DNA of 64,000 nucleotides from Oscillospiraceae bacterium (GCA_014799395.1 JAAVID010000046.1:1-64000), one strand, 5' to 3'. Positions 34,834-45,175 are shown, counted from the first letter of the stretch. A program made the numbers and translations. Notes: generated by a model from the sequence alone, not told the origin.

Positions 34834-35457
34834 ATGAATACAAAACTTTGTCCGAACTGCCATAAGCATATTGCCGTTATTAACAATGAATGCCCGATTT
34901 GCCATACCGATCTTACAAATGTTCCCGAAGAAGAAATTCCGTCCTTTGAGCAACCTATAACAGAAAATTCCGTACAGGGTGTAAATACAGCGGCTACTAT
35001 GGTTATGCCAACAAAGAAGAAAAGAAAAAAGATAGTTATTATATCCGCGGTTGTTCTTGTAGTAGCTGTGCTTATTACAGTTTTTGTAATAAACAATCAT
35101 TTATCTTATAATGAAGAAATGGCATTAATCTATGCAAGATCGATAAAAAACAGTTTAAGATCTCCGAACTCTTTAAAGTTTTACAGTGATATTGTTTATT
35201 TAGAAGACAAAGAATACCACGATTACTATTTTTTTGATTATACTGCACAAAATGGTTATGGTGCGGAGGTAAGAGGACAACGTATTTATATTGACGGCGA
35301 CGCATACGATCTTAATGAAGATTATGACTTAGAAGAGCAAATTAAAGTTTTGAATGCAAAACAACTTATACTTATTTTTCAAATGTTCGGCGGTGATAGT
35401 ACTGAATTTAATGATTATAAGATAATTTCCGCTAAAAAAATTTCAAGAAAAATATAG
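34834..35457 (+). CDS. Zinc-ribbon membrane protein of unknown function
   Basis: The 207-residue product begins with a zinc ribbon (CPNCHK...CPICH, residues 5-22). An acidic linker, a lysine cluster and one membrane helix follow (about 66-86, IVIISAVVLVVAVLITVFVI), then an extracellular domain of ~120 residues ending with DYKIISAKKISRKI. The zinc ribbon would face the cytosol. Adenine/thymine-rich codon use differs from the neighbouring core genes, suggesting later arrival. GGAGG precedes ATG 34834; an upstream TTG overlaps that site. Confidence 0.8.
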   Translation: MNTKLCPNCHKHIAVINNECPICHTDLTNVPEEEIPSFEQPITENSVQGVNTAATMVMPTKKKRKKIVIISAVVLVVAVLITVFVINNHLSYNEEMALIYARSIKNSLRSPNSLKFYSDIVYLEDKEYHDYYFFDYTAQNGYGAEVRGQRIYIDGDAYDLNEDYDLEEQIKVLNAKQLILIFQMFGGDSTEFNDYKIISAKKISRKI

Positions 35458-35493
35458 TTGTACATATTAAAATTTTATTAAGGTGGTGAAAAA

Positions 35494-35679
35494 ATGTCCG
35501 ACATAGGTACAGCAGAAGCAGCCAAGCTTTGGGGATATTCACAAGACACTATCAGAAAATGGTGCAAGGCGGGTCTTATACCTAATGTAACACAGGATAA
35601 GCCCGGGTCAGCGTGGCACATTCCCGCAAACGCAGAATGTCCGAAAAAGATAAAAAAAACAACTCAAAAAAATACATAA
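35494..35679 (+). CDS. Small MerR-like/excisionase-type helix-turn-helix protein
   Basis: The 61-residue protein carries a single winged helix of MerR/excisionase type: GTAEAAKLWGYSQDTIRKWCKAG (residues 5-27), then LIPNV and a tryptophan-containing wing (SAWHIPA). A lysine-rich tail (KKIKKTTQKNT) may aid DNA contact. AAGGTGG precedes the ATG. It starts 36 bp after the zinc-ribbon gene and may share its promoter. Confidence 0.78.
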   Translation: MSDIGTAEAAKLWGYSQDTIRKWCKAGLIPNVTQDKPGSAWHIPANAECPKKIKKTTQKNT

Positions 35680-35684
35680 ATTTA

Positions 35685-35710
35685 CCCCCGTTTTCCCAAA
35701 CGGGGGCTTT
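35685..35710 (+). terminator. Terminator after the small HTH gene
   Basis: CCCCCGTTT (35685-35693) pairs with AAACGGGGG (35698-35706) around TCCC; only a short T-run follows. Confidence 0.7.
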
Positions 35711-35782
35711 CCATTTCACAACCTACAATAAACCCCTCCAAAAATCCCCTCAAAAATTTGTACACATTTTTATTAAATCCGC

Positions 35783-35811
35783 TTGACAAATTATTAAAAT
35801 TATGCTACAAT
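35783..35811 (+). promoter_or_regulatory. Promoter of the RHH-fusion gene
   Basis: TTGACA (35783-35788), 17-bp spacer, TACAAT (35806-35811). Confidence 0.82.
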
Positions 35812-35848
35812 TATTAACAGAGAGAACAAATTTCCCGGAGGTGAGCAA

Positions 35849-36502
35849 GTGAACAAAAGCATATACAGCCTTGTGCTGTCGGACGACGTTGTAGACGCGG
35901 TGGACGCTCTCGCGCGGACGGAGGGAATGTCGCGTTCGGCGATGATAAACCGCATACTCGCCGAGCGCGTGGCGTATACGACCCCCGAAATGCGGCTGCG
36001 CGACATACTGCAAAGCCTGGCGCGGTCAATGAACGGCGAGTTTATGCTCACCGAGCAGCCCACGGGCAGCACGCTCTCGGCGCGGACGTCGCTGAAATAC
36101 CGCTACAAGCCGACCGTGAAATATTCGGTCGAGATATACTCCGAGAACGGCAAGCGCGCAGGACAGCTCCGCATATCGTTCCGCACGCAGAACGCGCAGC
36201 TTATCGCCGACCTTATGGGATTTTTCCGCCGTTGGGCGGCGCTGGAGCAGAAGTATATCGCGGATAAATTATCCAATGATATAGTATACACGATAGCGGA
36301 CGGACGTTTCGAACGAACCCTGAATATGCCGAGCAATCAGATCACCGACGACGAACTCGGAACAGCGGTCGCCGAATATATGGCAATGTTTGACGGTGCA
36401 ATGAAAGCATATTTCGCCGAGCTGCCGGATGAGAATTCCGCCCAAACCGCCGTCAATCGGCTCTACAAACAAGCGATCTCACAACAAAATGTAATAATAT
36501 AG
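35849..36502 (+). CDS. Ribbon-helix-helix protein with large unrecognised C-terminal domain
   Basis: Residues 1-45 form an RHH DNA-binding unit (YSLVLSDDVVDAVDALARTEGMSRSAMINRILAER). The remaining ~170 residues are unusual for RHH proteins: a basic beta-rich stretch (SLKYRYKPTVKYSVEIYSE), FFRRWAALEQKYIADKL, and a helical end. It may sense a ligand or contact a partner. Translation begins at GTG with GGAGGTGA upstream. It has its own promoter. Confidence 0.75.
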   Translation: MNKSIYSLVLSDDVVDAVDALARTEGMSRSAMINRILAERVAYTTPEMRLRDILQSLARSMNGEFMLTEQPTGSTLSARTSLKYRYKPTVKYSVEIYSENGKRAGQLRISFRTQNAQLIADLMGFFRRWAALEQKYIADKLSNDIVYTIADGRFERTLNMPSNQITDDELGTAVAEYMAMFDGAMKAYFAELPDENSAQTAVNRLYKQAISQQNVII

Positions 36503-36545
36503 CTTTTGGTATTTTTGTTATTATAAATCAGTGGAGGTGTGTTCT

Positions 36546-37085
36546 TTGTTAAGTATGCAGCAGGCAAAGGAATTCTTTTGCAGTTATAACGGCTTCAAAT
36601 TCCATATGGCTAGGGAAGAGCCGGGAATGATGATGGAATACAATAAATCGAACATCTCCCGCGAGACGGAAGAGGAGTGGAGGCAAGAAATACTCGACAA
36701 ATTGGAAAATATGTATTATACACGATATGATACTGGAGAGTATGACTGTTGGTGTATGTTTTCAAATTTTTTGAAGGTGCTTAGCGATACGAAGACCGAA
36801 TGTGACAAAAACGGAGAAAGGCTGTTGAAAATAATAGACCACGCGGCTGAAAACCTCGACCAAAAGCAAAAAATACTTATTATGGAGGAAATGCCGCTTG
36901 TTATCTGCTATATAAGCAAATATACTAATCTAAAAGAAAATTTGATGCCGCTGACAAACCGACTTATGGACTTCCGCGTTTCGCTCATCTCATCCGAACA
37001 TGGGTGGACACGTCCGCAAGAGAGATATGACATGGCATACAAAGACATTCGCAAGGCATTTTCTCAATACTTGAGATTGGAATAG
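36546..37085 (+). CDS. Hypothetical soluble protein
   Basis: The ~179-residue product has no signal or membrane segment and is largely helical and charged (EEEWRQEILDKLENMYY, DQKQKILIMEEMPLVI). No family was recognised. The start is uncertain. GGAGG (36533-36537) places TTG 36546 at 8-nt spacing, with ATG 36555 as an alternative and a GTG at 36531 that overlaps the ribosome site. It lies 43 bp after the RHH-fusion gene and may be cotranscribed with it. Confidence 0.65.
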   Translation: MLSMQQAKEFFCSYNGFKFHMAREEPGMMMEYNKSNISRETEEEWRQEILDKLENMYYTRYDTGEYDCWCMFSNFLKVLSDTKTECDKNGERLLKIIDHAAENLDQKQKILIMEEMPLVICYISKYTNLKENLMPLTNRLMDFRVSLISSEHGWTRPQERYDMAYKDIRKAFSQYLRLE

Positions 37086-37144
37086 CTTTTTCATGCAGAA
37101 AAAATGCTGTAATTGAATACAAATTTTTTGGAGGAGGCAACTTT

Positions 37145-39730
37145 ATGAACGCTAACAAATTAACTCAGAAATCACTGGAAGCCGTACAGTCCGCGCAGGA
37201 CTTGTCGGTTTCGTATCAGAACAACTGCGTTGAGCAGATGCATTTACTATATGCGCTGCTCGCGGACGAGGGCGGACTGGTGCCGCAGATATTCACGAAA
37301 ATGGGTATCGACGCTAACGGGATAAAAACGGCGGCGCTGAGATTTGTCGAGGGAATGCCGCGCGTTACGGGCGGCAGGGGCGAAATTTACGTCTCGCACG
37401 AATTGAACGAAGCCCTCATCGAATCGGAAAAACAGGCGGAGCGCATAAAGGACGAATACGTTTCCGTTGAGCATTTGCTGCTGGCGCTTATCGAAGTTCC
37501 CGACAGCGACGTCAAGGGCATTCTCAAGAGCTTTAACGTCGACAAGAACGCGCTGCTGAAAGCCTTGCAGGAGATACGCGGAAATCAGCGCGTGACCTCG
37601 CAGAACCCCGAGGAGACCTACGACGTTCTCAAAAAATACGGTCAGGACTTGGTGGAGCTGGCAAGGCAGAACAAGCTCGACCCCGTTATCGGCCGTGACT
37701 CGGAGATACGCAACGTTATCCGCATACTCTCGCGAAAGACGAAAAACAATCCGTGCCTTATCGGCGAACCCGGCGTCGGCAAGACCGCTATCGCCGAGGG
37801 CTTGGCGCTGCGAATAGTCCGCGGCGACGTTCCCGCGAACCTTAAAGACCGCAAGCTGTTCAGTCTGGATATGGGTGCGCTTATCGCGGGCGCGAAGTAT
37901 CAGGGTGAGTTTGAGGAGCGCCTTAAAGCCGTGCTGAACGAGGTCAAGAAATCGGACGGGCGTATAATCCTGTTTATTGACGAATTGCACTTGATAGTCG
38001 GCGCTGGCAAGAGCTCGGGCGCAATGGACGCGGGCAACCTGTTAAAGCCCATGCTGGCGCGCGGCGAGCTTCACTGTATCGGCGCGACTACTCTTGACGA
38101 GTACTCTAAATATATCGAAAAAGACCCCGCTCTCGAACGCCGTTTCCAGACCGTGCTCGTCGACGAGCCTACGGTTGAGGACACCATTTCGATATTGCGC
38201 GGACTTAAAGAGCGGTATGAGGTTTTCCACGGCGTTAAGATACACGATAACGCGATAATCGCGGCGGCTACGCTCTCGAACCGCTACATCACCGACCGTT
38301 TCCTCCCGGACAAGGCGATAGACCTTGTGGACGAGGCGTGCGCGATGATACGCACCGAAATGGACAGTATGCCGCAGGAGCTTGACGAAATTTCGCGCGG
38401 TATTATGCAGCTTGAAATTGAAGAGGCGGCTCTGAAAAAGGAGACCGATAAGCTCTCGCAGGAGCATTTGGCGGATATTCAAAAGGAGCTTGCCGATAAG
38501 CGTGATAGCTTCAACGCTATGAAAGCAAAATGGGAAAACGAGAAGAACGCCATTTCCAAAGTCCAAGACCTGCGCAAGGAGATCGAGCAGACCAACGCCG
38601 ACATTGAAAAGGCAAAGCGCGAGAACGACCTGAATAAGGCGGCAGAGCTGATGTACGGAAAGCTCCCGAAATTGCAGGAGGAGCTTAAACAAGAGGAGGA
38701 CATTGCCGAGGAAGCAAAGGCGAATTCCTTGCTCCGCGATAAGGTGACGGACGAGGAGATCGCGCGTATCGTCGGGCGCTGGACTGGTATTCCGGTTGAG
38801 AAATTAGTCGAGGGCGAGCGCGAGAAGATACTCCACCTTTCCGATACTCTGCATAAGCGCGTTATGGGTCAGGACGAGGCGGTCAGCCGCGTTACCGAGA
38901 GCATTATGCGCTCCCGCGCGGGAATAAACGACCCGAGAAAGCCGCTCGGCTCGTTCCTGTTTCTAGGACCGACGGGCGTGGGCAAAACGGAGCTCGCAAA
39001 GGCACTCGCCGAGTCGCTGTTTGACGACGAGCACAACATTATCCGTCTCGATATGAGCGAGTATATGGAGAAGCACACCGTCAGCCGCTTGATCGGAGCG
39101 CCTCCCGGATATGTAGGCTACGAGGAGGGCGGTCAGCTCACCGACGCGGTTCGCCGCAAACCGTATTCCGTCGTACTGTTCGACGAGGTGGAAAAGGCGC
39201 ACCCCGACGTGTTCAACGTGCTGCTGCAAATTCTCGATGACGGCAGAGTTACCGACTCGCAGGGACGCACTATCGACTTTAAGAATACGATAATCATACT
39301 CACCTCCAACCTCGGCTCGCAGTTTATTCTTGACGGCATAGGCGAGGACGGGCAGATAACGGAAGAAGCGCGGAGTAACGTCGACAAACTGCTCAAACAG
39401 TCGTTCCGCCCCGAGTTCCTCAACCGTCTGGACGAGATCGTATTCTACAAGCCGCTTACCAAAACGGAGATATTCGGCATTATCAATTTGCAGTCGGCAG
39501 ACCTCGCAAAGCGCTTAAAGGACAAGCAGCTTTCACTTGAAATTTCCGACGAGGCAAAACAGCTTATCGTTGACGAGAGCTACGACCCGAGCTTCGGCGC
39601 GAGACCTCTCAAGAGGTATATGCAGCGAAATCTCGAAACGCTTATAGCAAGGGAGATACTTGCCGACAAGCTGAAACAGGGCGACACTATTCATATTGTC
39701 GTTAAAGACGGCGCACTAGCCGTAGAGTAA
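37145..39730 (+). CDS. clpB: Protein disaggregase ClpB
   Basis: ClpB is a hexameric AAA+ chaperone that pulls proteins out of aggregates with DnaK. It has N-terminal Clp repeats (residues 1-145), a first ATPase ([15 protein letters not shown] near 204), a coiled-coil middle domain (about 410-525), a second ATPase ([14 protein letters not shown] near 605) and a C-terminal D2-small domain ([13 protein letters not shown]). The middle domain and the lack of an IGF/ClpP loop distinguish it from ClpA/ClpC. Length (861 residues) is normal. No CIRCE or CtsR operator was recognised upstream. Confidence 0.96.
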   Translation: MNANKLTQKSLEAVQSAQDLSVSYQNNCVEQMHLLYALLADEGGLVPQIFTKMGIDANGIKTAALRFVEGMPRVTGGRGEIYVSHELNEALIESEKQAERIKDEYVSVEHLLLALIEVPDSDVKGILKSFNVDKNALLKALQEIRGNQRVTSQNPEETYDVLKKYGQDLVELARQNKLDPVIGRDSEIRNVIRILSRKTKNNPCLIGEPGVGKTAIAEGLALRIVRGDVPANLKDRKLFSLDMGALIAGAKYQGEFEERLKAVLNEVKKSDGRIILFIDELHLIVGAGKSSGAMDAGNLLKPMLARGELHCIGATTLDEYSKYIEKDPALERRFQTVLVDEPTVEDTISILRGLKERYEVFHGVKIHDNAIIAAATLSNRYITDRFLPDKAIDLVDEACAMIRTEMDSMPQELDEISRGIMQLEIEEAALKKETDKLSQEHLADIQKELADKRDSFNAMKAKWENEKNAISKVQDLRKEIEQTNADIEKAKRENDLNKAAELMYGKLPKLQEELKQEEDIAEEAKANSLLRDKVTDEEIARIVGRWTGIPVEKLVEGEREKILHLSDTLHKRVMGQDEAVSRVTESIMRSRAGINDPRKPLGSFLFLGPTGVGKTELAKALAESLFDDEHNIIRLDMSEYMEKHTVSRLIGAPPGYVGYEEGGQLTDAVRRKPYSVVLFDEVEKAHPDVFNVLLQILDDGRVTDSQGRTIDFKNTIIILTSNLGSQFILDGIGEDGQITEEARSNVDKLLKQSFRPEFLNRLDEIVFYKPLTKTEIFGIINLQSADLAKRLKDKQLSLEISDEAKQLIVDESYDPSFGARPLKRYMQRNLETLIAREILADKLKQGDTIHIVVKDGALAVE

Positions 39731-39799
39731 AGTTCGCAACTTAAATCAAGATTTTCTCCTTGAAGCTGTGGTATATTTTTTACAGGGAGAGTGGACGGC

Positions 39800-40699
39800 G
39801 TGTTTGAATGGAACGAAGCAATTCAAAAGATGATAGACTGGATAGAGGACAATCTGTGCGAAAATCCGTCGCTGCTGCAAATGTCGGAGCAGATAGGGTA
39901 TTCGCCGTATTACTGCTCGGTTCGGTTTCACGAGATCACGGGTATGACGATAAAAAGCTATATAGCGGGCAGACGGCTTGCGCGCGCGGCTTTTGCTATC
40001 CGCGATACGGATGAGCGTATCATCGATATTGCGGTAAGGTGCGGGTATTCTTCGCAGGAGGCTCTGACGAGGGCTTTCTCGGCGGCGTTCGGGTGCACCC
40101 CTGCGTCCTATCGGAGAGAGCCCGTTCCGATACCTATTCCGATCAGACAAGTCGTTCTCGCTCCCGAACATTACCCGAAAGGAGAAAGAGCTATGAGCAA
40201 TAATTTATCAGAGGTTCGCGTTAAAGTCGAGTATATCCCCGCTCACAAATACCTTGGAATATGGGACGACAAAGCGAGGAATTACGGAGAATTCTGGCAA
40301 AATCACGACTGCGATAAGGTCTGCGGGATAGTCGACAGTCTCAGCAACGTATGCGACGTGATCGTTACGGGACATACAGCGGGCTGGCGGAACGCGAACG
40401 GAGAACGCAGGTATTTTTACGGCACGGGCGTACCTCACGATTACAGCGGAAAAATTCCCGAGGGCTTTGAACTTCGGGAAATCCCCGCGAGCTATTACCT
40501 TGTTTTCTACCACCCGCCGTTTGATTATTTGCAAGACAACGGCGACGTTATGAGCAGAGTAGAGGAGCTCGCCTGGAATTACGACATAAGCAAATTCGGC
40601 AAATACGAATGGAACGAGGACGAATGCCAATGTTATCAGCGGCATTATCCCGAGGGTCTTGGGTATCAGATATTAAGACCGATAAAAAAGATAGGCTGA
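39800..40699 (+). CDS. AraC-family regulator with GyrI-like effector domain
   Basis: The ~299-residue protein starts with an AraC DNA-binding domain of two helix-turn-helices (about residues 8-105: LLQMSEQIGYSPYYCSVRFHEITG, IDIAVRCGYSSQEALTRAFSAAFG, then TPASYRR). A GyrI-like effector-binding domain follows (about 135-299). This is the MarA/Rob-like layout common for drug or small-molecule responses. GTG 39800 has AGGGAGA at 9-nt spacing; an upstream GTG (39791) abuts that site. Confidence 0.88.
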   Translation: MFEWNEAIQKMIDWIEDNLCENPSLLQMSEQIGYSPYYCSVRFHEITGMTIKSYIAGRRLARAAFAIRDTDERIIDIAVRCGYSSQEALTRAFSAAFGCTPASYRREPVPIPIPIRQVVLAPEHYPKGERAMSNNLSEVRVKVEYIPAHKYLGIWDDKARNYGEFWQNHDCDKVCGIVDSLSNVCDVIVTGHTAGWRNANGERRYFYGTGVPHDYSGKIPEGFELREIPASYYLVFYHPPFDYLQDNGDVMSRVEELAWNYDISKFGKYEWNEDECQCYQRHYPEGLGYQILRPIKKIG

Positions 40700-40732
40700 T
40701 CCGAACCGCACCTCCGATCGGCTTAATCTAAA

Positions 40733-40764
40733 TAAAAATTCCCCCGAAAGAGAACTTTCGGGGG
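40733..40764 (-). terminator. Terminator of the chemoreceptor gene
   Basis: CCCCCGAAAG (40741-40750) pairs with CTTTCGGGGG (40755-40764). On the minus strand it is followed by AATTTTTATT. Confidence 0.8.
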
Positions 40765-40782
40765 ATAGCTGTATGTGTTTTG

Positions 40783-42771
40783 TTAATCGCTTTCGGTACA
40801 ACGGAAGTTCGACATAAGCGACTTGAGATTTTCCGCTTGAATGGAGAGTGTGCGGCTGGTCTCGGCGCTCTTGGCGGAGGTTGCGTTATTGGACTGAATT
40901 ACGCGGTTGATCTGCTTGATGTTTTCGGAGATCTCGCGCATATTCTCTTCCTCGCGCTGAACCGCCTCGTCAACGGTTTTCATATCCTCAACGGCACGGA
41001 GCACGACTTCGGTGGACTCGTTGAGCTGTTCGGAAACCATATTGACGACCTCCGAGCCGCGGTTTACCGACTCGAGAGAGCTGTCGATAAGCTGTTTTGT
41101 CGCCTTTGCCGCCTTGTCGGATTTGTTTGCGAGGTTGCGTACCTCGTCCGCGACTACCGCAAAGCCCTTGCCCGCGGAGCCTGCCGCCGCCGCTTCTATC
41201 TCGGCGTTGAGCGCGAGAATGTTGGTCTGATACGCAATATCCTCGATAGTCGCGATTATCTTTTCGATCTGCAAAGCCGAGTTGGTTATCTCTGCCATAG
41301 CGTCTGCCGCGTTCTGCATTTTTTCGTTGCAGTACTTGACCTGATCGCCCGCTTTTACGGCGTGCTCCGCGGCGTTCTTGGTGGTTCTGGAATTATTTGC
41401 CGAGGACTCGGACAGCGTTGTGAGCATATCCATAAGCGACTGAATTACCTCGGTCTGCTCCGCCGCGCCTCTCGCGAGGGTCTGCGCGTCCGCGGAGACC
41501 TGGTTTGCCTCCTCCGCGACAAGGTTGGAGGATTTGTTTATCTCGCTGAACGTGTGGTTCAGGGATTTCTGTATCTTCTTCAAGGATTTCTCGATAGAGC
41601 TGAAATCGCCGTCGTATTCGATCTGCGGCATTGCGAGCATATTTCCGCGCGACATTTCGTGAAGAACCTCGCCGAGGTCGCGGATATAGGACTTCAGCGA
41701 TACCAAGGTTCCGCCGAACTCGTACGCGAGCACGCCGATCTCGTCGGTGCGGTTTATGCTGTCGATAGGCGTGTACAGATCGCCGCGCGCCATAAGGGTC
41801 ATACGCTTGGACATCTGCATTATGGGCTTGGACATCTTAGTCGCGTACACGGAGATAGCAACGATACCGCCCGCGAGGAATACCAGCGAGCAAACGATAA
41901 GCGCGATGATTATCATAACCATTGCCGACAGCATTTCGCTTTCGGGCGCGGCAACGCCGTATGCCCAGCCGTCCGAGCCGTCTACTGTTCCGTACGCGCA
42001 GATACTTTTTACGCCGTTGTAGTTGAACTTGGATACGCCCGTTTCGCCGCTCATCATCTTCTTAAACAGCTCGGCGGTGGAGGCGTGAGACTTGTCGTTC
42101 CCCGATTTTTCGATATAGTTGGTCTGCGCGGAGACTACCGAGGGATCGGCGTTTGCGATCATTTTGCCGTCGTTGTCGATGAGGAAGATATTACCCGTTG
42201 TGCCGATTTTTTTGTCGGAGATAAGGTCGCTGAAATACGAGCCGTCCACCGTGAGCAGAAACGCGCCCGATTTGCACGGTACGGCGACGATAAAACGCAG
42301 CTCTCCGCCGAGGTCTATCGTCGAGGAGATCTTCGCGTCCTCGGTTTCGCCGGCGAGCACTTTCTTAACGCAGTCGAGCTCGGGTATGCGGGCGTCGGAC
42401 AAAATGTCGTAGCTTGAGCGGGTCTCGCCCGTTTTCAAGACCACTCCGCACTCGCGGAAAAAGCTGTCCTCCAGCATTTTATCCGCGTACTTCAAGGCGT
42501 TATGCGTGCCGAGCGCGACGGTCCTGTCGAACTCCGCGGCGGGCTTGAGCGCTTCGTCGAACGCCTGTTCGAGCGCAACGGAGAATGTATGCTCGGAGAA
42601 CTGCTGGATAGTCACGAGGTCGGCGTTTACGGTTTTTTCGATACCGACGTAGCCCGCGATTATCCCCGCCGTTACGGTTCCCACTATCAGCAGGGTGAAC
42701 ACAAGGCTCACCATAATGATCATTTGCGTTCGTATTGAGGTTTTTTGGTTTTTGTGTTTATTTGTTGTCAT
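40783..42771 (-). CDS. Methyl-accepting chemotaxis protein
   Basis: This 662-residue receptor has a first membrane helix (about residues 15-37), an extracellular dCache-like sensor (about 40-285, with [19 protein letters not shown]), a second helix (about 288-315) and a HAMP domain. A long cytoplasmic signalling coiled coil follows, whose hairpin tip reads [22 protein letters not shown]. No other chemotaxis or flagellar gene lies in the window; an orphan receptor is possible. AAAGGAG precedes the ATG. Confidence 0.93.
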   Translation of the reverse strand: MTTNKHKNQKTSIRTQMIIMVSLVFTLLIVGTVTAGIIAGYVGIEKTVNADLVTIQQFSEHTFSVALEQAFDEALKPAAEFDRTVALGTHNALKYADKMLEDSFFRECGVVLKTGETRSSYDILSDARIPELDCVKKVLAGETEDAKISSTIDLGGELRFIVAVPCKSGAFLLTVDGSYFSDLISDKKIGTTGNIFLIDNDGKMIANADPSVVSAQTNYIEKSGNDKSHASTAELFKKMMSGETGVSKFNYNGVKSICAYGTVDGSDGWAYGVAAPESEMLSAMVMIIIALIVCSLVFLAGGIVAISVYATKMSKPIMQMSKRMTLMARGDLYTPIDSINRTDEIGVLAYEFGGTLVSLKSYIRDLGEVLHEMSRGNMLAMPQIEYDGDFSSIEKSLKKIQKSLNHTFSEINKSSNLVAEEANQVSADAQTLARGAAEQTEVIQSLMDMLTTLSESSANNSRTTKNAAEHAVKAGDQVKYCNEKMQNAADAMAEITNSALQIEKIIATIEDIAYQTNILALNAEIEAAAAGSAGKGFAVVADEVRNLANKSDKAAKATKQLIDSSLESVNRGSEVVNMVSEQLNESTEVVLRAVEDMKTVDEAVQREEENMREISENIKQINRVIQSNNATSAKSAETSRTLSIQAENLKSLMSNFRCTESD

Positions 42772-42809
42772 ATTAAAACTCCTTTACCAGAGATTTGTTA
42801 CTAATAAAA

Positions 42810-42838
42810 ATTATAACATTTTTCGCAAAAAATTTCAA
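42810..42838 (-). promoter_or_regulatory. Promoter of the chemoreceptor gene
   Basis: Read leftward: TTGAAA (complement of 42833-42838), 17-bp spacer, TATAAT (complement of 42810-42815). It looks like a housekeeping promoter, not a sigma-28 site. Confidence 0.78.
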
Positions 42839-42989
42839 TCGCTATACAGATATTTTGTTAAAATTGCACAAGGAATTTATTTTAATATGACAAAAATTAC
42901 TATAATTGGGTAGCACTTTGGGATCGCAAATTTCTGATTTAATACAGAAAAAGAAAAGTGAAAATTGTGTGAAAACTCTCAAATCCCGA

Positions 42990-43018
42990 TTGTTGAAATC
43001 GCCGATATGTGATATAAT
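42990..43018 (+). promoter_or_regulatory. Promoter of the GH5 gene
   Basis: TTGTTG (42990-42995), 17-bp spacer, TATAAT (43013-43018). Confidence 0.68.
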
Positions 43019-43044
43019 ATAAAAAAATACGCAAAGGAGAAATT

Positions 43045-44148
43045 ATGAAAAAACTTTTATCCGCGTTTTTGGCGGTCGTGATCGCCGTTGGCTGTACGGG
43101 CTGCAATAACGGTAACGACCTTAAAGGCAACACAGTTTCGGCAAAGTCGGCGCAGGAGTTTGTAGACGAAATGGGTATGGGGTGGAACCTCGGCAATACC
43201 CTCGACCCGGTATACGGCAACGGCGACGACCTGAAATACGAGACCTCGTGGGGAAACCCGCTTACACAGCGCGAGCTTATCACATACATAAAGTCGCAGG
43301 GCTTTGACACGATACGCGTTCCCGTTTCGTGGGGCGAGCATACCGACGCCGCTCCCGATTACATTATCCGCGAGCCGTGGTTCGCGAGGGTGCAGGAGAT
43401 AGTCGACTGGTGCGTTGAGGAGGATATGTTCGTCATCATAAATCTTCACCACGACGGCGACTGGATACGCCAAGCCTCCGTCGACTACGACGGCACAATG
43501 GAGAAATACAAGGCGATCTGGACGCAGATAGCCGACCGTTTCGGCGATTACTCGAACAAGCTGATTTTCGAGTCTATGAACGAGATAGGCTTTGACGACC
43601 TCGGCACGGACAAGGGCTGCGAGCTTATCAACAAAATGAACGCCGAGTTCACCGAGCTTATCCGTAATTCGGGCAAGAACAACAAAAATCGTTATCTTCT
43701 GCTTGCGGGTTACTGGACGGACATAGACAGCTCCTGCGGACGTATCGTAATGCCCGACGATAACAAGACCATACTTTCGGTACACTATTACTCGCCGTCC
43801 GATTTCGCTATCGCGGAGCTCGGCACGGATTGGGGCTATCGTGAAACCTGGGGCACCGACGAGGATATGCAGTACCTTGACGGTCAGATGAAGAAGCTCA
43901 AGGAGAACTTTATCGACAAGGGCGTGCCCGTGATTATGGGCGAGTACGGCTGTCTTAAAAAGGACAAGGAGCTTGCAAGCCGCGTTAAATACATTTCGAG
44001 CGTTACCGAGTACTGTCTTAAATATCATATCTGCCCCGTGTTCTGGGATAACGGCGAGGAGATAGACCGCACGGCGCTGTCATGGCGCACGGAGGGTCTT
44101 GAGGAGGCGGTTCAGGCGGCTAAGCAGAACGGGCTTGCGGCTAGATAA
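43045..44148 (+). CDS. GH5 endoglucanase (cellulase), surface lipoprotein
   Basis: The 367-residue enzyme is a (beta/alpha)8 retaining glycosidase of family GH5. Motifs are GMGWNLGNTLD (about 44-54), RVPVSW (91-96), LHHDG, acid/base Glu180 in FESMNE and nucleophile Glu300 in MGEYG. The GWNLGNTLD segment resembles subfamily 4 endoglucanases and xyloglucanases. The N-terminus (MKKLLSAFLAVVIAVGCTGC) has two possible lipobox cysteines (17 and 20), so it is probably surface-anchored. It has no dockerin or carbohydrate-binding module. AAAGGAG precedes the ATG. Confidence 0.92.
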   Translation: MKKLLSAFLAVVIAVGCTGCNNGNDLKGNTVSAKSAQEFVDEMGMGWNLGNTLDPVYGNGDDLKYETSWGNPLTQRELITYIKSQGFDTIRVPVSWGEHTDAAPDYIIREPWFARVQEIVDWCVEEDMFVIINLHHDGDWIRQASVDYDGTMEKYKAIWTQIADRFGDYSNKLIFESMNEIGFDDLGTDKGCELINKMNAEFTELIRNSGKNNKNRYLLLAGYWTDIDSSCGRIVMPDDNKTILSVHYYSPSDFAIAELGTDWGYRETWGTDEDMQYLDGQMKKLKENFIDKGVPVIMGEYGCLKKDKELASRVKYISSVTEYCLKYHICPVFWDNGEEIDRTALSWRTEGLEEAVQAAKQNGLAAR

Positions 44149-44155
44149 AACTAAG

Positions 44156-44187
44156 AACGGGATAACAAATGTTATCCCGTTTTGGTT
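44156..44187. terminator. Terminator between GH5 and the leftward operon
   Basis: AACGGGATAAC pairs with GTTATCCCGTT (loop AAAT), followed by TTGGTTTT. It lies between convergent genes and can serve both. Confidence 0.82.
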
Positions 44188-44559
44188 TTATTGGATTATT
44201 TCGGTTATGTAGTTCAGGTGTATGTGTACCTTATATGTCTCGCCGACGGTCAGCTCGTCCATAAGTTCGTCTGCACAGAATTTGGTGTGCAGCATCTTTT
44301 TGCCTTTGATTCGATAGTCCACGCTTGTCATACGCATTTCGACATAGGAGCTGTTTGGATTTGATTCGGGATTGAAAAGGTCTCGGACAGTCTCGCGCTT
44401 TTTTACGATAACTATCTCGCGCACAACACCCTTATAGAAATGCATTACGACGGGCACGGCTAACGCTAGTATAACAACGCCGAGGAATACCCACCCTATC
44501 CAATTTCCCTCAAAAGTGATAGTCCCGAAATTCGGGTCGTTTATGGGATAGCAGGTCAT
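44188..44559 (-). CDS. Small membrane protein of unknown function
   Basis: The 123-residue product has one membrane helix near residues 20-41 (IGWVFLGVVILALAVPVVMHF). A basic domain follows (VREIVIVKKRETVRDLF) and then a beta-rich end (TYKVHIHLNYITEII). No family was recognised. It is the last gene of the leftward ppa operon, 15 bp after the rhomboid gene. Confidence 0.7.
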   Translation of the reverse strand: MTCYPINDPNFGTITFEGNWIGWVFLGVVILALAVPVVMHFYKGVVREIVIVKKRETVRDLFNPESNPNSSYVEMRMTSVDYRIKGKKMLHTKFCADELMDELTVGETYKVHIHLNYITEIIQ

Positions 44560-44574
44560 AGTTGCTCCTTTCGG

Positions 44575-45162
44575 TTATCTCATCATCTCGAACTTTTTCT
44601 TATAGAACCACGTCCCGAAGCCCAGCCCCGAAACGCCGCCGCAGATGTGACCGAAATGCGAGACGTTATCCTCAACGGCAATGCCCGAATAAATCTCCTG
44701 TCCGAGGTAGATAGCCGCGATTATAATAAGCGTGAGCGGTATCTCGCCCTTTTTCATATTTGTGAACGCGCTGAGGATTATCAGCATAAACACGATACCC
44801 GACGCGCCGAGAATTGCCGTGTTGAAGAACAGCATATTGAGTATTCCGCCTGCGAGCGCGGTCACGCCCATCATAATGCACAAATTCCAGCTGCCGTAAC
44901 GTTCCTCGACGATAGGTCCGACGAGCAGGAGCATGGTCATATTTCCCGCGAAGTGGGAGAAGCTCGCGTGACCGAAAACGTAGCTGAACGCGCGCAGATA
45001 GGTCAGCGGGTCGAACAGGTTGGGGTGACCGAAGCAGACGAACAGCAGTCGGTTGGTAAAGCCTTTCGTTATCCAATCCAGTATCAGCGTCACAAGGCAG
45101 ACCGCCGCGAACGTCAGAATTACGGGGGAATTGTAGCTTAGTTTTAGTTTTTTGTTGCTCAT
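44575..45162 (-). CDS. Rhomboid-family intramembrane serine protease
   Basis: The 195-residue protein has six membrane helices. The motifs are all present: HFAGN (residues 70-74), catalytic GASG with Ser121, and HFGHICGG, where His172 (HxxGxxxG pattern) is the likely partner. It cleaves membrane-bound substrates inside the bilayer; the targets are unknown. GAAAGGA precedes the ATG. Confidence 0.92.
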   Translation of the reverse strand: MSNKKLKLSYNSPVILTFAAVCLVTLILDWITKGFTNRLLFVCFGHPNLFDPLTYLRAFSYVFGHASFSHFAGNMTMLLLVGPIVEERYGSWNLCIMMGVTALAGGILNMLFFNTAILGASGIVFMLIILSAFTNMKKGEIPLTLIIIAAIYLGQEIYSGIAVEDNVSHFGHICGGVSGLGFGTWFYKKKFEMMR

Positions 45163-45175
45163 AGTTTGTCCTTTC

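Noticed and set aside
37086-37144. CIRCE or CtsR operator before clpB
   Set aside because: No TTAGCACTC-N9-GAGTGCTAA-like dyad or CtsR heptamer repeats could be seen.
40780-42417. 545-codon open frame on the + strand across the chemoreceptor gene
   Set aside because: Antisense to a well-supported chemotaxis receptor with clear domain motifs; composition reflects GC-rich third positions.
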